Positions 23,293 through 38,800 of a stretch of 64,000 bases of DNA are shown piece by piece. A model generated the notes under the pieces. The model was not told where the DNA came from and did no database searches. It saw nothing but the letters and a program-made list of their open reading frames with translations. Within the stretch, counting starts at the first letter, position 1; each line of letters starts with the position of its first letter. Origin of the DNA: Theristus sp. LFF4_11 (Eukaryota; Nematoda; Chromadorea; Monhysterida; Xyalidae); the NCBI GenBank assembly GCA_030248135.1, contig JASANC010004418.1, positions 1 to 64,000 of the forward strand. The letters run 5' to 3'. The translations under genes were made by a program, and so were the position numbers.

Positions 23293-26200
23293 TCAATCCA
23301 AGTCCATCGCATCCTGCGGGTCCTTCTTGTCGTCCGGTCTGCTTCGTTTTGGCAGCGGCTCTTTCTCGGCCGACGGCGTCGAAGTGCTTGTGGTCAACGC
23401 GGTGAGGCTCTCTGTGAATTGAATTGCTATCAAACGGTGTTGTCTATTTTCTAGTGAAGTCACGAAGAGTAAGGAACGGCCATTATTCTGGCGAATAGAG
23501 GCCTTATTGACTGACTATTGTGACCATTGCATTAGTACACAACAAAGAGATATCTGATACTTAGCTGACCACTTGTCGTTGCCGTCGTGTTGTCCGTGTC
23601 CGTGGTGTTTGTGTTCGATGCAGACTCGCCCGTTTCACTGGTCTCCAGCGCTTCAGCCATCGCGCGCAAGTCTGCCGCAGCAAAAAAAGCCAGTGAAAAA
23701 AAGCAGAGCAAATCGTGTTTTTTTGGTTTTTCCCGCTTATATGGAAACCTTATGATATAGTCATCGTTTCTTGTGTGAATAAAAGTATTTGGCAAAGTAA
23801 TTTGGATGTGATTGCAGCTTTTTTGTTTTTTGCTGGTTTTGGAACTTTTTTCTTGTGTGTTTGCCTGCTGACGCTGAAAGGAGCCGAATAAAATAAAAAC
23901 CGAAAGTAATTCCAGTCAGGCCAGAGAACCGATGAGTCTGTCCGCACTCACTGCCTTGGTTCGCAGCGTGCACAGCCGCAGCCGGCAGATTGAACTGCTG
24001 CAGCACAGGACCCAACTGACCGGATGACAACGCCTCACCGAACACACGCGCAGCCTGCAACAAGCAAACAACAACAGTGCACACAACTAACGTCCTTGGC
24101 CGAAGACGCACACGCACAAACAGGCAGCTCAGAACACGCACGCATGCCGTTGTGTGTGTGAGTTTGTGACTGTGCCACAATGCGTTGAACTCACATGTTG
24201 AATAAAGTGCTCGGTATTCATGATTTCTCAACGTGATCACTGTTGATACCATCGGAGAGCCGAATACAGCTCTGTGGTGGACTTCGTTAACTGATCAATT
24301 ACTGTGCACAGTAGTGGTACAACACAACCAATTTTCTTTTCCATTAGAAACCACGTGGCCCATTCACCTGGCGATACTGCGGCGAGCGGATGGTCTGCGT
24401 CAATTCGTCCGGCGTTTGCTGAATCGGCGGCTCGCTCGGCAGATGCGGCAAGAGACGCGCCGCGTTCGTTTCATCGGCAACCACATCGGCTACGTTGGCG
24501 CCAGCGACCACGTCGGCAAGGTCACAAGAGGCGCCTGACTTGTTACACCATCATTAAAGTCAACTACAAAACCGTCATTTCATCCAAAACAAAGTCACTT
24601 GTCCACTGCAGTACTAGTATAGAATAAATCCCGTTGTATCCAGTCTGTATCTGTGCTATACGACACAGACCATGCAGCAACGCAAACCAGAGAAAAATTC
24701 ACAAGACAAGAAGACCATCGGCTTTCTGGAACTAATATGAAAGGGAAGCTAATGAAAAAGAAAATTCCGGAAAACTCGACCGCCCCGCGCACCCTGTGCG
24801 TTCGTCTGTTGCTGTGCGGCCAGCGCTGCCGCCGCTGCTGGTATCGACGACAAAAGCGACTGCAAGTCGGACAGCTGAATCGGCGCAGCAGATGCGACGG
24901 CTGCTGCTGCGGTGCTGCCTGCGGCTGGTGGGCGCGCGGGCGTGCCACTCGCACCAGTGCTGGAGGTTGTTGTGCCTGAATTGGTGACGTCAGAGTCGTG
25001 GGTGTTGGTGTTGTCAGTTGTCTGAATGTGCGCACAGTGGAACTCTGAATTGTAGGCAATCAGTTGATTGGTTAGTGATCACTGATCACCACGTAATGCA
25101 TACTTTCTTTGCAGGCGTTGCTGTGGAGCTGGTGTCTGTCCAGCACAGAAAGCATGCATCACGTGATATCAATTACCAACCAATCAGAGCCTGTAATGTA
25201 GAGTTCAACTGTAACTGTTGTCGGCTGGGCGTTGCGCGCAGTCTGCAGACACTCAGTGTTCAAACAGCACCCCTTGCCCAAATGCAAATCTACCGGTGCC
25301 TCCAGTGGCCGTCGTTGTGGCCGGCGCTGGGGCTGCAGCAGCGGCGCGACTGACTGGCCCGGCCCGAGCTGGTGCTCCCATGCTCGTAGGGCGACCACCA
25401 CTGCTGCATAAGAAACAAACGTCTTCATAATATTCTCGGTTTTTGGAAAATAATATGGGTATTGAAACTGTCACTTTTTGCAGAATACAGAGCACGCGAA
25501 ACTTTGAATCACAGTGAGAAGAACGAATGTATCGGGCTTGATTGAAACGAAACATTCCATCTTCGGTCCCGTTCTTTCTTCTTTCACCAACTCGGTTTTT
25601 TCTTCTACGAAAACGAGTGACAGGTTTTAGCAAAAACACTGTAGTAACCCCCTGGTAGCGGGCGTGCCAGCGAGTCCTGCAGCGAGACCCAGCTGAGCGA
25701 GAAGATTCGGATCCATTGAGAGGCCGCCCTGCGCCGCTGCAGCCGCCAAGTTCGGGTCCATTTCTAAAAAGATGGACCCAAGTATTTTTGTTCTTGATTT
25801 TTTGTTGCAATGAGAAACGAAAACTACACAGACAGTCAGTCAGTCAGCTTTATTCTGCAGTGCACCACGGCATAATAGCATTATTCGAGAAAAGAAACAT
25901 TTCGATACAATCGCCAGGTCGTATTTTTAGAGTTGTGTTTTTGGGAACTATATTTTGTTGTGAAACTACCATTCCTGATCCGTGACCAATGCTTGCCCCC
26001 GCAGGGTTATAACTCAGCCGCACACAGCATGTGCACACTTCGGTGCAGCACAGGCACACGACAAATCAGGAAATGACTGTGATCCGAGTCACGGCGTCAT
26101 GCATTCTGGAGGCCATGTTTCTTCTGCAGGGCTTATCTGACACAATCTAACGAGCAAACTTTACAAAGTGCCTCACCGAGCATTTGTTGCAATTGATTCG

Positions 26201-27950
26201 GATCGATCTGATAGTTGGCCAAATCGTCCGCTGAAATATAGATGATAAATCAATATAATAAAATCAAGACTTTCGTTTGGTAACGTTTTTTTACAAGAAA
26301 TCAAACGACAGCCGAAAAACACAGCGAAACACAAGAATCATTTTCGAAGAAGTCGAAAAACATCGAAGACCATAACAGAGTTGCTTCACAGCAAAAACAT
26401 TGCAAAATAATCTGGTAAAAATTGTGCGCATTTACACACTGGAATTATGCGATGTTTTTTCAATGTTCTAATTGTAATGCCCTCTGTATTGTACTGTGCG
26501 CCGGTGAGTGCAGTGGGGGTTGTACCAGTTTGTGTGAATGACCGGCACACTCCCCCCCTCCTATTGCGTTACAACAACGCACGCGCAACGCCAGACGGCA
26601 GCAAATGCTGCATGCTCGCGAGCTGTTCGTTGATGCCGCGACGTGCAGCGCCGCCGCCGCCCGCTGCCGCCCCCTGCTGCGTAGGCGGAGCATTCAGCAA
26701 TTGGTTCACTCGCTCGCATCGCTGATCGTCCTTGCTGCTGTCCGCATCCTTCAACACAAGCCCGAGTATGCGTTACTAAATACTGCTTCATGAATGCGGA
26801 TCGAATCTCGAACTGGAACGGCATTTGGGAAATGGCACAAAAAACTTTTTTTTTCTTGGACCTCAAGGCGAACGAAAAATCACAGTGAATGCTGTTTGGA
26901 CTGAATTGAAAACGCCTGCATTCATGAGTGCATGCAGCACACGCGAACCTGCATCCAGTACAACTGCCAGCGCTCCGGACCCTGCGTCTTGAACTTCAGC
27001 ATGTACACACGACCTTGCTCCACGGGACACTCCCGAATCTTCACGAACGCTGCGTCGCCCGGGAAGATGATGTACTCCTGTAAAAGCAGTGTGTGCAGTG
27101 TGCATTGCGTGACATTCAAACACCACGCGCCCACGTCCACAGCACTGCCGGCATGCATCACGCGAACACCAACCAATCAGCTGAACCACAACTGTGCAGA
27201 CACAACAAACTGTTGCATCACGGCTCATAAAGTGCGCCAGAGACGCGTGCGTGTGCAGAACGCCGCAAGCGCACTGACATGTTCCGTCTCGCCAGTCTCC
27301 CTGTTTTTCCAGCAGAATCTCATGAGCATGTCCTCGCCCTGTCGCATGAACACCTGGCCCTTCGCAGTCCGTGACACCACTTCTCGCTCATCCGGATTCG
27401 CTGTTGAACGCAGCTTGCATTCGCCGGCCTGCGAATTGAAGTTTTTTTTTGGTGTGGGGTGGGGTGCACTGTTTTCGTGTTTTTTTGTCATTGTTGTTGT
27501 TGCTGGCGCCACCACGGAACGCTGTCGTCGCACCAATTTGCGCGTCAGCCAGGCTGCACGAATGAGGGTCACCGCTCGGACCCTGGGTCCACGGTAGCCC
27601 AGGAGCAACAATCAATCCGGTGTTTTTTGTGCCGTTTTCAGTGAATGTCGAATGATGAGAAACCACACGAACGTAAGCAAGCATGGATTGGTTTCACGGT
27701 GGTGAATGCAAAATCGGAGATTCATTCTCATCAGCCAGCCCGTTTTTATTTTACGTGTTGTATTGAAACTGCACGCGGATTGGTCTGCCAAACATGACGC
27801 CACCAATACCCATCCAATACCAAGAAAACAAAATTCCCTTTATTTGGCACAAATCACAAAACAAAACCGGAACAAACAAATTTCTCTCACCATGAACTCA
27901 ATCAGATTGTCACTGGTGCGCTGTTGACTGCGACTCGAAAACAATGCCAT
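23293..27950 (-). CDS. ADRM1: Proteasomal ubiquitin receptor ADRM1/Rpn13
   Basis: Twelve exons: 27891-27950, 27279-27428, 26949-27077, 26583-26748, 26177-26230, 25649-25763, 25271-25403, 24793-25021, 24368-24534, 23952-24054, 23570-23671, 23293-23411; phases agree, about 508 residues. The Pru domain is in exons 1-3 ([41 protein letters not shown]); family knowledge says it binds ubiquitin and Rpn2. A Gly/Ala-rich and Asn/Leu-rich linker follows. The DEUBAD domain starts [13 protein letters not shown], continues [19 protein letters not shown] and ends [20 protein letters not shown]; in relatives it binds and activates the deubiquitinase Uch37. The tail ends DAMDLD. Longer than the human protein (about 407 residues) because of the linker. 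Two introns consist largely of MITEs. Confidence 0.95.
25034..25213. mobile_element. MITE family A copy filling most of an ADRM1 intron
   Basis: It starts near CACAGTGGAACTCTGAATTG and ends GTAGAGTTCAACTGTA. It takes up 180 of the 249 bp between ADRM1 exons at 24,793-25,021 and 25,271-25,403, ending 12 bp before the acceptor on the gene's strand. Confidence 0.8.
25452..25643. mobile_element. MITE family B copy filling most of an ADRM1 intron
   Basis: The ends contain GAAACTGTCACTTTTTGCAG (left) and GAGTGACAGGTTTTAGC (right). The right end lies 6 bp from the splice donor of the exon 25,649-25,763, so the intron is mostly this element. Confidence 0.75.
26770..26797. repeat. Half copy of MITE family C
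   Basis: GCGTTACTAAATACTGCTTC followed by ATGAATGC matches one arm of the small element at 57,590-57,669. The other arm is missing. It sits just upstream of an ADRM1 acceptor (gene strand). Confidence 0.5.
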
Positions 27951-28364
27951 TATCGGTTCGCGAACAGTTGAGCGTTCGATATTTCGACGGGTAAAATAAA
28001 CAGCCTTCAAGTTCAAACTTCAAGCTGAGAGAGTAACAGAGAATTCAGTGCGAGGGCACCAGTATGAACAGTATTAAGTGAACCTCGCAGCGCATGACTG
28101 TGAAAGTGACAAGTAATGCACCAAAATTGTGCAGTGTCGGATGAAAAAGAAACCGAACACACTCTGCCCAGTGCTTCAATCACCGTTCCTTCATTCTTTT
28201 TTATTTCACCTAACGCAACGAGCGATCACCTTTCAACAATTATGACGAAAATCGCCAATCACATGATGAAACTCAACAGGAAGCAAACAACAACAAACAC
28301 ATCGACAACTCAATGCAATTATGAAATTCAACTTTCGAAATAAAAACTGTCCGATTTGGAGAGC
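27951..28364. other. Short intergenic stretch between two minus-strand genes
   Basis: 415 bp from the P1 stop codon to the ADRM1 start. On the minus strand an AATAAA reads from about 28,204 to 28,199, some 160 bp after the P1 stop, and is the likely P1 polyadenylation signal. No gene seen. Confidence 0.5.
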
Positions 28365-29082
28365 TCAGTCAAACAGTCCAAAGCCCATGTCTTCATCCGA
28401 CTCCTCGGACTCTTCCTTTTTCTTTTCCTCCTCTTTTTCGGCCGGTGCTTCAGCTGCTGCCGCTCCGCCTGCAGCCGCTGCGACGCCGCCGCCCCCGCCG
28501 CCTGCTCCAACGGAGCCGAGTCGCGTCACGAGGTCCTGAAAATCACCGTGATGTCAGGTTTTGCAGTCAATTGTAAGTTGCAATTGCAAAAAAAGAAGAA
28601 TCGGGTTTTCAGCACACAATGGATTTGTTCGAGCAAGTCGATTACTTCTCGAAAAAAAGAGAAAATAAGAAACTGCACTTTCGTTATTTTCTAACACATT
28701 TCAACTGATTCTGAAGCGCTCAGTGAAAAACTGATAAACCAAACAATGAGTTGTTCGGTTTAGTTTCGCACAAGTGTTGTCACCTTTACGTCAACGCCCT
28801 CGAGCGCTTTCGCGAACAGACCCGGCCAGAACGGCTCGAAATCGACCTTGGCTGCTTTCAGTATCGTGATGATCTTTTCACCGGTGATCGGCACGTCGTC
28901 GTCCTGCATAAAAAGATACATACGTCACGTTTTGTTGCAAAGTGAAGAAACGAAAATATCCAAACAAAACAAACGAATGAATGGTACGATTTGTTTGAGT
29001 TTGTTGAAAGGTAAAACACCGGCGTCACCTGCAGAATCAACGCTGCATAGACGCACGCAAGTTCTTCGTTTGACAGCGACAT
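28365..29082 (-). CDS. RPLP1: 60S acidic ribosomal protein P1
   Basis: Three exons: 29029-29082, 28784-28903, 28365-28535, encoding 114 residues (18+40+56), the usual length of the family. It starts [18 protein letters not shown]. The helical dimerisation domain continues through [15 protein letters not shown] and [12 protein letters not shown]. An Ala/Gly hinge leads to the charged tail and the invariant stalk end ([13 protein letters not shown]). Role from family knowledge: with P2 and P0 it forms the ribosomal stalk that recruits translation factors. A TTTCAG acceptor at about 29,101, some 20 bp upstream of the ATG, suggests a 5' UTR intron. A minus-strand oligopyrimidine run near 29,154-29,161 could be a TOP-type start; that part is inference. 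Confidence 0.96.
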
Positions 29083-29525
29083 CTTTTGAAGTTTTTGACC
29101 TGAAATCAGCAGCACACATTTATCATGTTTTCGTTGATTTCAATTGCGCAAAGTGAAAAAGCAAAACGAACGGTGGTGGGTCGTGGGTCGGGTTGTTTTT
29201 TGTCGGTACAAGTTGCCGATGCACTCAGCCTTAGCTCACGAATGAGAACCGTGTACCTTAGAATTTCTGAAAGCGAACAGATAAAATTTTGAAAAACAAA
29301 CTTCAACACTTTCAGTTTCAACCAAAATACGAAACACGACGGGAGATGGGATGGAAATGAAATAAAACGGTTTGAGGAAAATATATTCAAGTACACGTCA
29401 AAAATTGCCCTGTTTTACTGTTGAAAATGCAACTTTTCCTCTATGAAATAGACATAATTTTAATAAAACACGATTTTCGCTCTTATAGTTTTCCGGATCG
29501 TTCTGAAAATAATCTAGCTGAACTC
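29083..29525. other. Upstream region of the P1 gene
   Basis: About 440 bp. Holds the probable 5' UTR intron and promoter of the P1 gene on the minus strand. No other gene seen. Confidence 0.45.
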
Positions 29526-29533
29526 AGCTCGAT

Positions 29534-30094
29534 CAGTACCGTGGGCGGGGGGGGTGGGGGGGGGGTACACCCCCCCAGAGCACCAGAGACCGTCGGGTGG
29601 GGGGGGGGGGTCGGGGGGCCCGGGGGGGGCACCGTGCCACCCCCCCCCCCTAAAACCGGGCACCCCCCCCTCGAAAATTTGGCCGACACCCCCCCACACC
29701 CCCCATCCACCTTTGTCTGTCGGCGACCCCCCCCAAAATTTTCTGCACACCCTAACTTTTTTTTCGAAAATCATGATTTTTTGTCTATAAAGTCCATAAT
29801 ATAAGCTGAATATATGATAACTTGACCATCTTCATTGTAATTTCAAAGATTTTGCAGCAAAATTTAGCGTTTTTCCTTTCAAATTTGAGCGAAAAAATTT
29901 CATGGGGGGGGGGTGGGGTGGACCCCCCCACAGAAAATTTTGAAAAAATGCACCCCCCATGGGACCCCCCCTGGGGGGTCCCACGTTACCATAGGTTGGA
30001 CCCCCCCCCCTCACTTTTTGGGCGGCACCCCCCCCCCCCCCCCCACGGCACCATACCCCCCCCCTTCGAAAATTTGTTTGGGCCCACGGTACTG
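29534..30094. mobile_element. Non-autonomous hAT-like element packed with G and C tracts
   Basis: Perfect 13 bp ends CAGTACCGTGGGC and GCCCACGGTACTG. The flanks AGCTCGAT (29,526-29,533) and AGCTCGAC (30,095-30,102) match at 7 of 8 positions, an 8 bp target duplication as made by hAT elements. Inside are many uninterrupted G or C runs of 6-16 bases on both strands, separated by two short AT-rich islands. No coding capacity; the open frames through it (Gly/Pro-rich) simply reflect the homopolymer runs. Confidence 0.75.
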
Positions 30095-30112
30095 AGCTCG
30101 ACGGGGGCTGTA

Positions 30113-30899
30113 GGTCGATCCGGTACCGGTCGATCCGGTACGGTCGATCCGGTACCGGTCGATCCGGTACCGGTCGATCCGGTACCTGGCAATTTTCTAG
30201 GGCGGTCGATCCAGTACCGGTCGATCCGGTACTCGGTCGATCCGGTACCAATTGAAATTTTCAGCTGTTTTACGGGTTTTTAGCGTTCAATTCGTTGTGT
30301 TTTCGATTTTTCTTTGGTTTCGGTGATTGCGAAACATTTATGCAGCACGGAAAGACATGAAACCGAACACGATTGTTGGACGACGACGACTTGCGACACT
30401 TTGTTGGTTTTGGTAATCGTAATCTGATTCTGAAAAAAGCAAAACAAGTGTGTGTACCATATGTTTTTTTTTATTTTCTGAACTATTTTCCAGAAGAATA
30501 AAGCTCCAAGACGGTGAAAATTTGCAAAATTACCAGCTCAGCAAGAAAAGGAGAACAAAATAAAAATATGAAGACTGATTCGGTTCTCTTTTGGAGTTGA
30601 GGAAAAATGTCTGTTGTTTTTATTTTCATATTTCCCGCGAAAAAACCTGCGGTAAAATGTTTCAGACATCAGATAAAATGAGAGAAACGAAGAAAAATGG
30701 AAAACAAATCAGAAACAAATTGAATTGAATGCTAACAGCTAAAACAGCTGAAAATTTCAATTGGTACCGGATCGACCGAGTACCGGATCGACCGGTACCG
30801 GATCGACCGCCCTAGAAAATTGCCAGGTACCGGATCGACCGGTACCGGATCGACCGGTACCGGATCGACCGTACCGGATCGACCGGTACCGGATCGACC
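30113..30899. repeat. Fold-back element with 160 bp inverted arms
   Basis: The left arm 30,113-30,272 and right arm 30,740-30,899 are reverse complements differing at one base (GATCCAGTACC against GATCCGGTACC). Each arm has eight spaced copies of GGTCGATCCGGTACC-type units, then AATTGAAATTTTCAGCTG. The 467 bp spacer is AT-rich with no gene. The RBBP4 start lies 168 bp to the right. Confidence 0.85.
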
Positions 30900-30946
30900 G
30901 CATGCCCTTCCGGCAATCGGCATTGTGAAAAAAACAATGAAATTAA

Positions 30947-34852
<3,906 letters not shown>

Positions 34853-35805
34853 TTTTTTTGAAAATAATGTTGAATAATGTGAAATAATTTTGATTTTTGC
34901 GTTCAGCTGCATTATTGGTCGTTGTCGTTTGCCTCATTTCATTCCTTTTTTGTCTTTTTTTTGTAACAGCCGGTGGATTTTTTTTCAAGTTGTAAGTTTG
35001 AATTTTTGTTGTGTTGGAATTTGAATGGCGCTGCTGGTGAATGTGTGCGAAATGCACCAGTGATTAAAGTAATGCTTTTTGATCGTTTGTTGGTGTGTTT
35101 TTGTGTTTTTCGTTGACACACGTGTACACTTCTCATTCTGTAATCGGGTACGAAGAAAAAAACTGCATGATTTTTTCGCAGTCTGGAAATTTGTCCGAAG
35201 AACTGGCATTTTTCAATCGTAAATGCAATTTTGTTTTCACTTTTGTTGAAACTCGTGATTTTGAGCGTTCAGTTTTGGTAGATTTCCATTCACCGCGTTT
35301 TGCTTGTTTTTGTTGTGTTTTCGTTATCATCTTGAAAACGTTTGAATTTGATCAAAATAAAAAACCATGTTAAAATGTTCAAAGACGAGATATTTCATTT
35401 TGATTTATTGGCACTGTTGCATGATAGTTCGCGCGATTGGCATCGTTAATTTTGGCATTTTAGAAAAACGCATCGCAGCAACTGATACAACTGATTGTAA
35501 AGAACGGTGGTCAGTTGTTGTGGTGCAGACAAACACAAGTTGCATTGTGCTGAGCTGATTGGTCATTGAAAGGCCAGCCAGTCCGCTCAGTTCTACTACA
35601 TTCCAATGGCGTGTTTCGCTGTTTGAATAACATTCTACAAAAAGACAGAAAATGTGTTCATTGGATTTGTGGAAATGCGAAAAACGTCAACAATTTGAGT
35701 TTTTGGTGTGGTTCAGAACGTCGCTTTAAGGTTCCAAGACCGCGACTGTGCAACAAACTGTTTTTCATGGTGCACAGGTGTTCAGACAAGGACTGTGCCT
35801 GTGTG
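34853..35805. other. Intergenic stretch between convergent genes
   Basis: About 950 bp between the RBBP4 stop (plus) and the GTPase stop (minus). T-rich, no gene seen; it holds both 3' UTRs. AATAAA occurs on the plus strand near 35,355. Confidence 0.5.
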
Positions 35806-38800
35806 TCACATGAGCGTGCACTTGACGCATTCTCTCGCAGTGCGCTCGTTGCTGTGCTCAGTTGCACTGTTCACTTTTGCGTCCGTGCCACCATTCACTT
35901 CGTCGTTGTCCGTCACGTCCACCAGCGCGACAACCTCCTGCAGGGCAAAAAAAGCATGTTTGTAAAAACGGCTTTGTCGTCAAAACAAAGCGGTAGTTAT
36001 AAATCAGTAAATGCACTGAAAACTAAGTTTAGATTTTGAAAACTAACTGCAAACTTTTTGTTTTTCGCATTCTTCGTTTTTGTCCAGTTGAAAGGCATTC
36101 ACAGTTCTCAGTGGCACCCGCTCACCTGGAACACATGGTTGACGTGCCAGTTGTTGAGCGCAGAGCAGTGCACGTGCGGGCATTTCCACTTCGACCTGAC
36201 CAATGCGTCCAGCTGGTGCACGTCTGAGGCGGTGTCACGGTCGTCAACGACCGCGTCAAACTTGGCGGCAACGACGACAACTGGCGCGTGTGCACGGTAA
36301 CGACGGATTTGTTTGAACAGCTTCTCCACTGAAAAAAAACGACACCGTTCAACTGTTTCTGTTTTATTGCTTGTAAACCGGTACAAATGAAGCGCTGGCG
36401 CTGCGTTATGCGTGCGTGCGCTTGCATGATTATCCGTGCGTGCGTTTTGCGTGCTTATGCGTGCGCTTTGCGTGCTTCTGCATGGGTTTTGCGTGCTTAT
36501 GCGTGCGCTTTGTGTGCTTATGCGTGCGTTTTTGTGCTTATGCGTGCGTTTTGCGTGCTTATGCGTGCGCTTTGCGTGCTTCTGCATGGGTTTTGCGTGC
36601 TTATGCGTGCGTTTTGTGTGCTTATGCGTGCGTTTTTTTGTGCTTATGCGTGCGTTTTGCGTGCTTATGCGTGCGCTTTATTTCTATTTCGGTGGGCTTT
36701 TGTGAGCCCACTTAATTTGCAACAGATTTTCCATATGCGTTTTTTGTGCAATAACACGTGCGGATGCGTGCGTGTATCTCTGTGCTTATTGTCTCTGCGT
36801 GTCATTTCCATTATCCCTTTGCACCCTTTGTACATAAAATGCATTGGTACAAACAATGAAACATCTGGCGTGGCTAATATAGCTGCATCTGTGTCACAAA
36901 TGGTGATCTCATGAGAACGGCTTCACACAGATGGTCATGCTCGTGTAGTGGCACGGCAGGTCGTGCATGCCGTCGTCGCGGATGTACATGGCGCAGTCCT
37001 CGTCGTTGCCGTTGCGGCTGTCCGGCTCGCCGCGCGCCCACGCCGTTCGATCCGACGCGAGCGCTTCGCCTGGAGCATCGAATCAACCAGCCATATTAGC
37101 ACAATTCAGTCAAACTTCACGCTGAATAAGGGTGCAGTATGTTTCCTTAAACTTGTCATCTTTTTTTCGCAGATTACATAGCCCGAGAAAGAACAAAAAA
37201 CGTGATCAGAGTTGGATTTTTGCTTTCCACCAAGCACTATACACTGTATTCTGCGTATTAGTGACAGGTTTATGCAAACATACTTTATGTATCCGAACAG
37301 GTGTCAAGTGTCCTCCAATGTCAGATTTCGTGTGCTGTGTGCTGACAATCAACCTGTTACTGCTACTTACCAGTGATCCATTTCCATTGTCCCTCCGTTT
37401 CTTTGTCCGTCAATCCGATCCAAATTCGGTCGTTGTCTTTCAGCTCGTGGCGTAGCATGATTGTACTGAAATCAATAATAATTAGTAACACATACACATT
37501 TTTATCAATTGCTGTAGAAATTTCCAGCACTAAAAGAATGTCTCTCCGCATCAGATTGGCACGTTTTTGAATGGTATAACTTCAATGAAAAAACTGTCGC
37601 TGTTTTGTGGTGGCCGGTGGGCAACAGAGACAGCTGAATCGTTGGTCAAGGTCAAACAACACTAAAAGACTGACCGAGATGCTGATCGATTGGCCAGAAA
37701 CTTATTGGTAGGTTTTTGTTTCAGTGAAGCATGAAAAACTCGTGTAACCAACTAACTTTCGCAATTCAACACAAATTCAGTGTCAAAAAAACCCGAACTT
37801 GTAAAAGTTCCACCCGGCCGGGTCGTCGCGAAAGTTTTGCTGGTGAAATGTAGGCAGTTGCGCGCCGAGACCCTCGCAGCGACTTTTGGCCTCGTCAAAC
37901 TTCTGCCAGCTCTTGAAGAATCTTGCGCAGCGGCCGCCGATCTGCTCCCAGCCGCTGTCGCACGTTTTTTCTCGATCGAGAAATATTGCAAAATTTTGTT
38001 CGACACAAAGCTACACTGTCGCTCGCAGGAATAGTCGCAATGAACGCCAAAATAATATTGGGGAGCATCAGCTAGCGAATCGCGATTAACTTTTCTTCTA
38101 ATGCTGGTTTTAACCGTATATTTTAAGCGTGCTCTGGTTTTTTTTTGTAAAACAAGTCATGTGTGCACACCTGGAAACGGAATCGGAACTTGAATGACTG
38201 GAGACGTCGGCGTCGTGTGACAGTTGTGATCGCAGCCTCTTCTCTGCAGCGTTTCTGGGCACGCACGCCCACCGTTCCACGGGCGTTGAATGACTCGTTT
38301 GCTGCGTGTCTCCGCTTCGAGCGAACACTGCACACTGCAGCCACTCCAGCTGCTCCATTCGCCGACGATGCAGTCAACTGTAACACTGTTGATTCAATGA
38401 TCAAGGAAAAAGCAACACAATTTGTTGTCAACAGTCTTCATTGAAACGCGCATGGAAAATGTCTGGAAACAGTGTCAAAGTCGTTCTGGAATGCCCGCAG
38501 TTCACCTTTTGCTGATTGGCAGTACAGAATGTTCAGACGTTGGATGTCGTTTTCGCTGAGCTGCGTATTTCCAATGTGCTCCATCTTGATCGAACGGTCT
38601 TTCGGCGTGATCGTGTTGCACGGATAGAGACCGCAGTTTTGAAAATCCTGCACATGCGAAATTCAATTGGTCTTCAAGCAATTTTTAAGCAGCCCTCATG
38701 CAGAATCACAACTGCATTGCGCGACATGCTCACAAAAAACAACACCGAAAACGGCACGAATTTTGACAATGTTTGGTCAGCGATATCAATTATCAGAATC

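Noticed and set aside
29421..30283. Gly/Pro-rich open frames on both strands
   Set aside because: They arise from G and C homopolymer runs and from the GGTACCGGATCGACC repeat units of two non-coding elements.
36387..36914. Cys/Leu/Arg-rich plus-strand frames around the minisatellite
   Set aside because: All three frames are open because of the repeat unit composition; the DNA is inside the GTPase intron.
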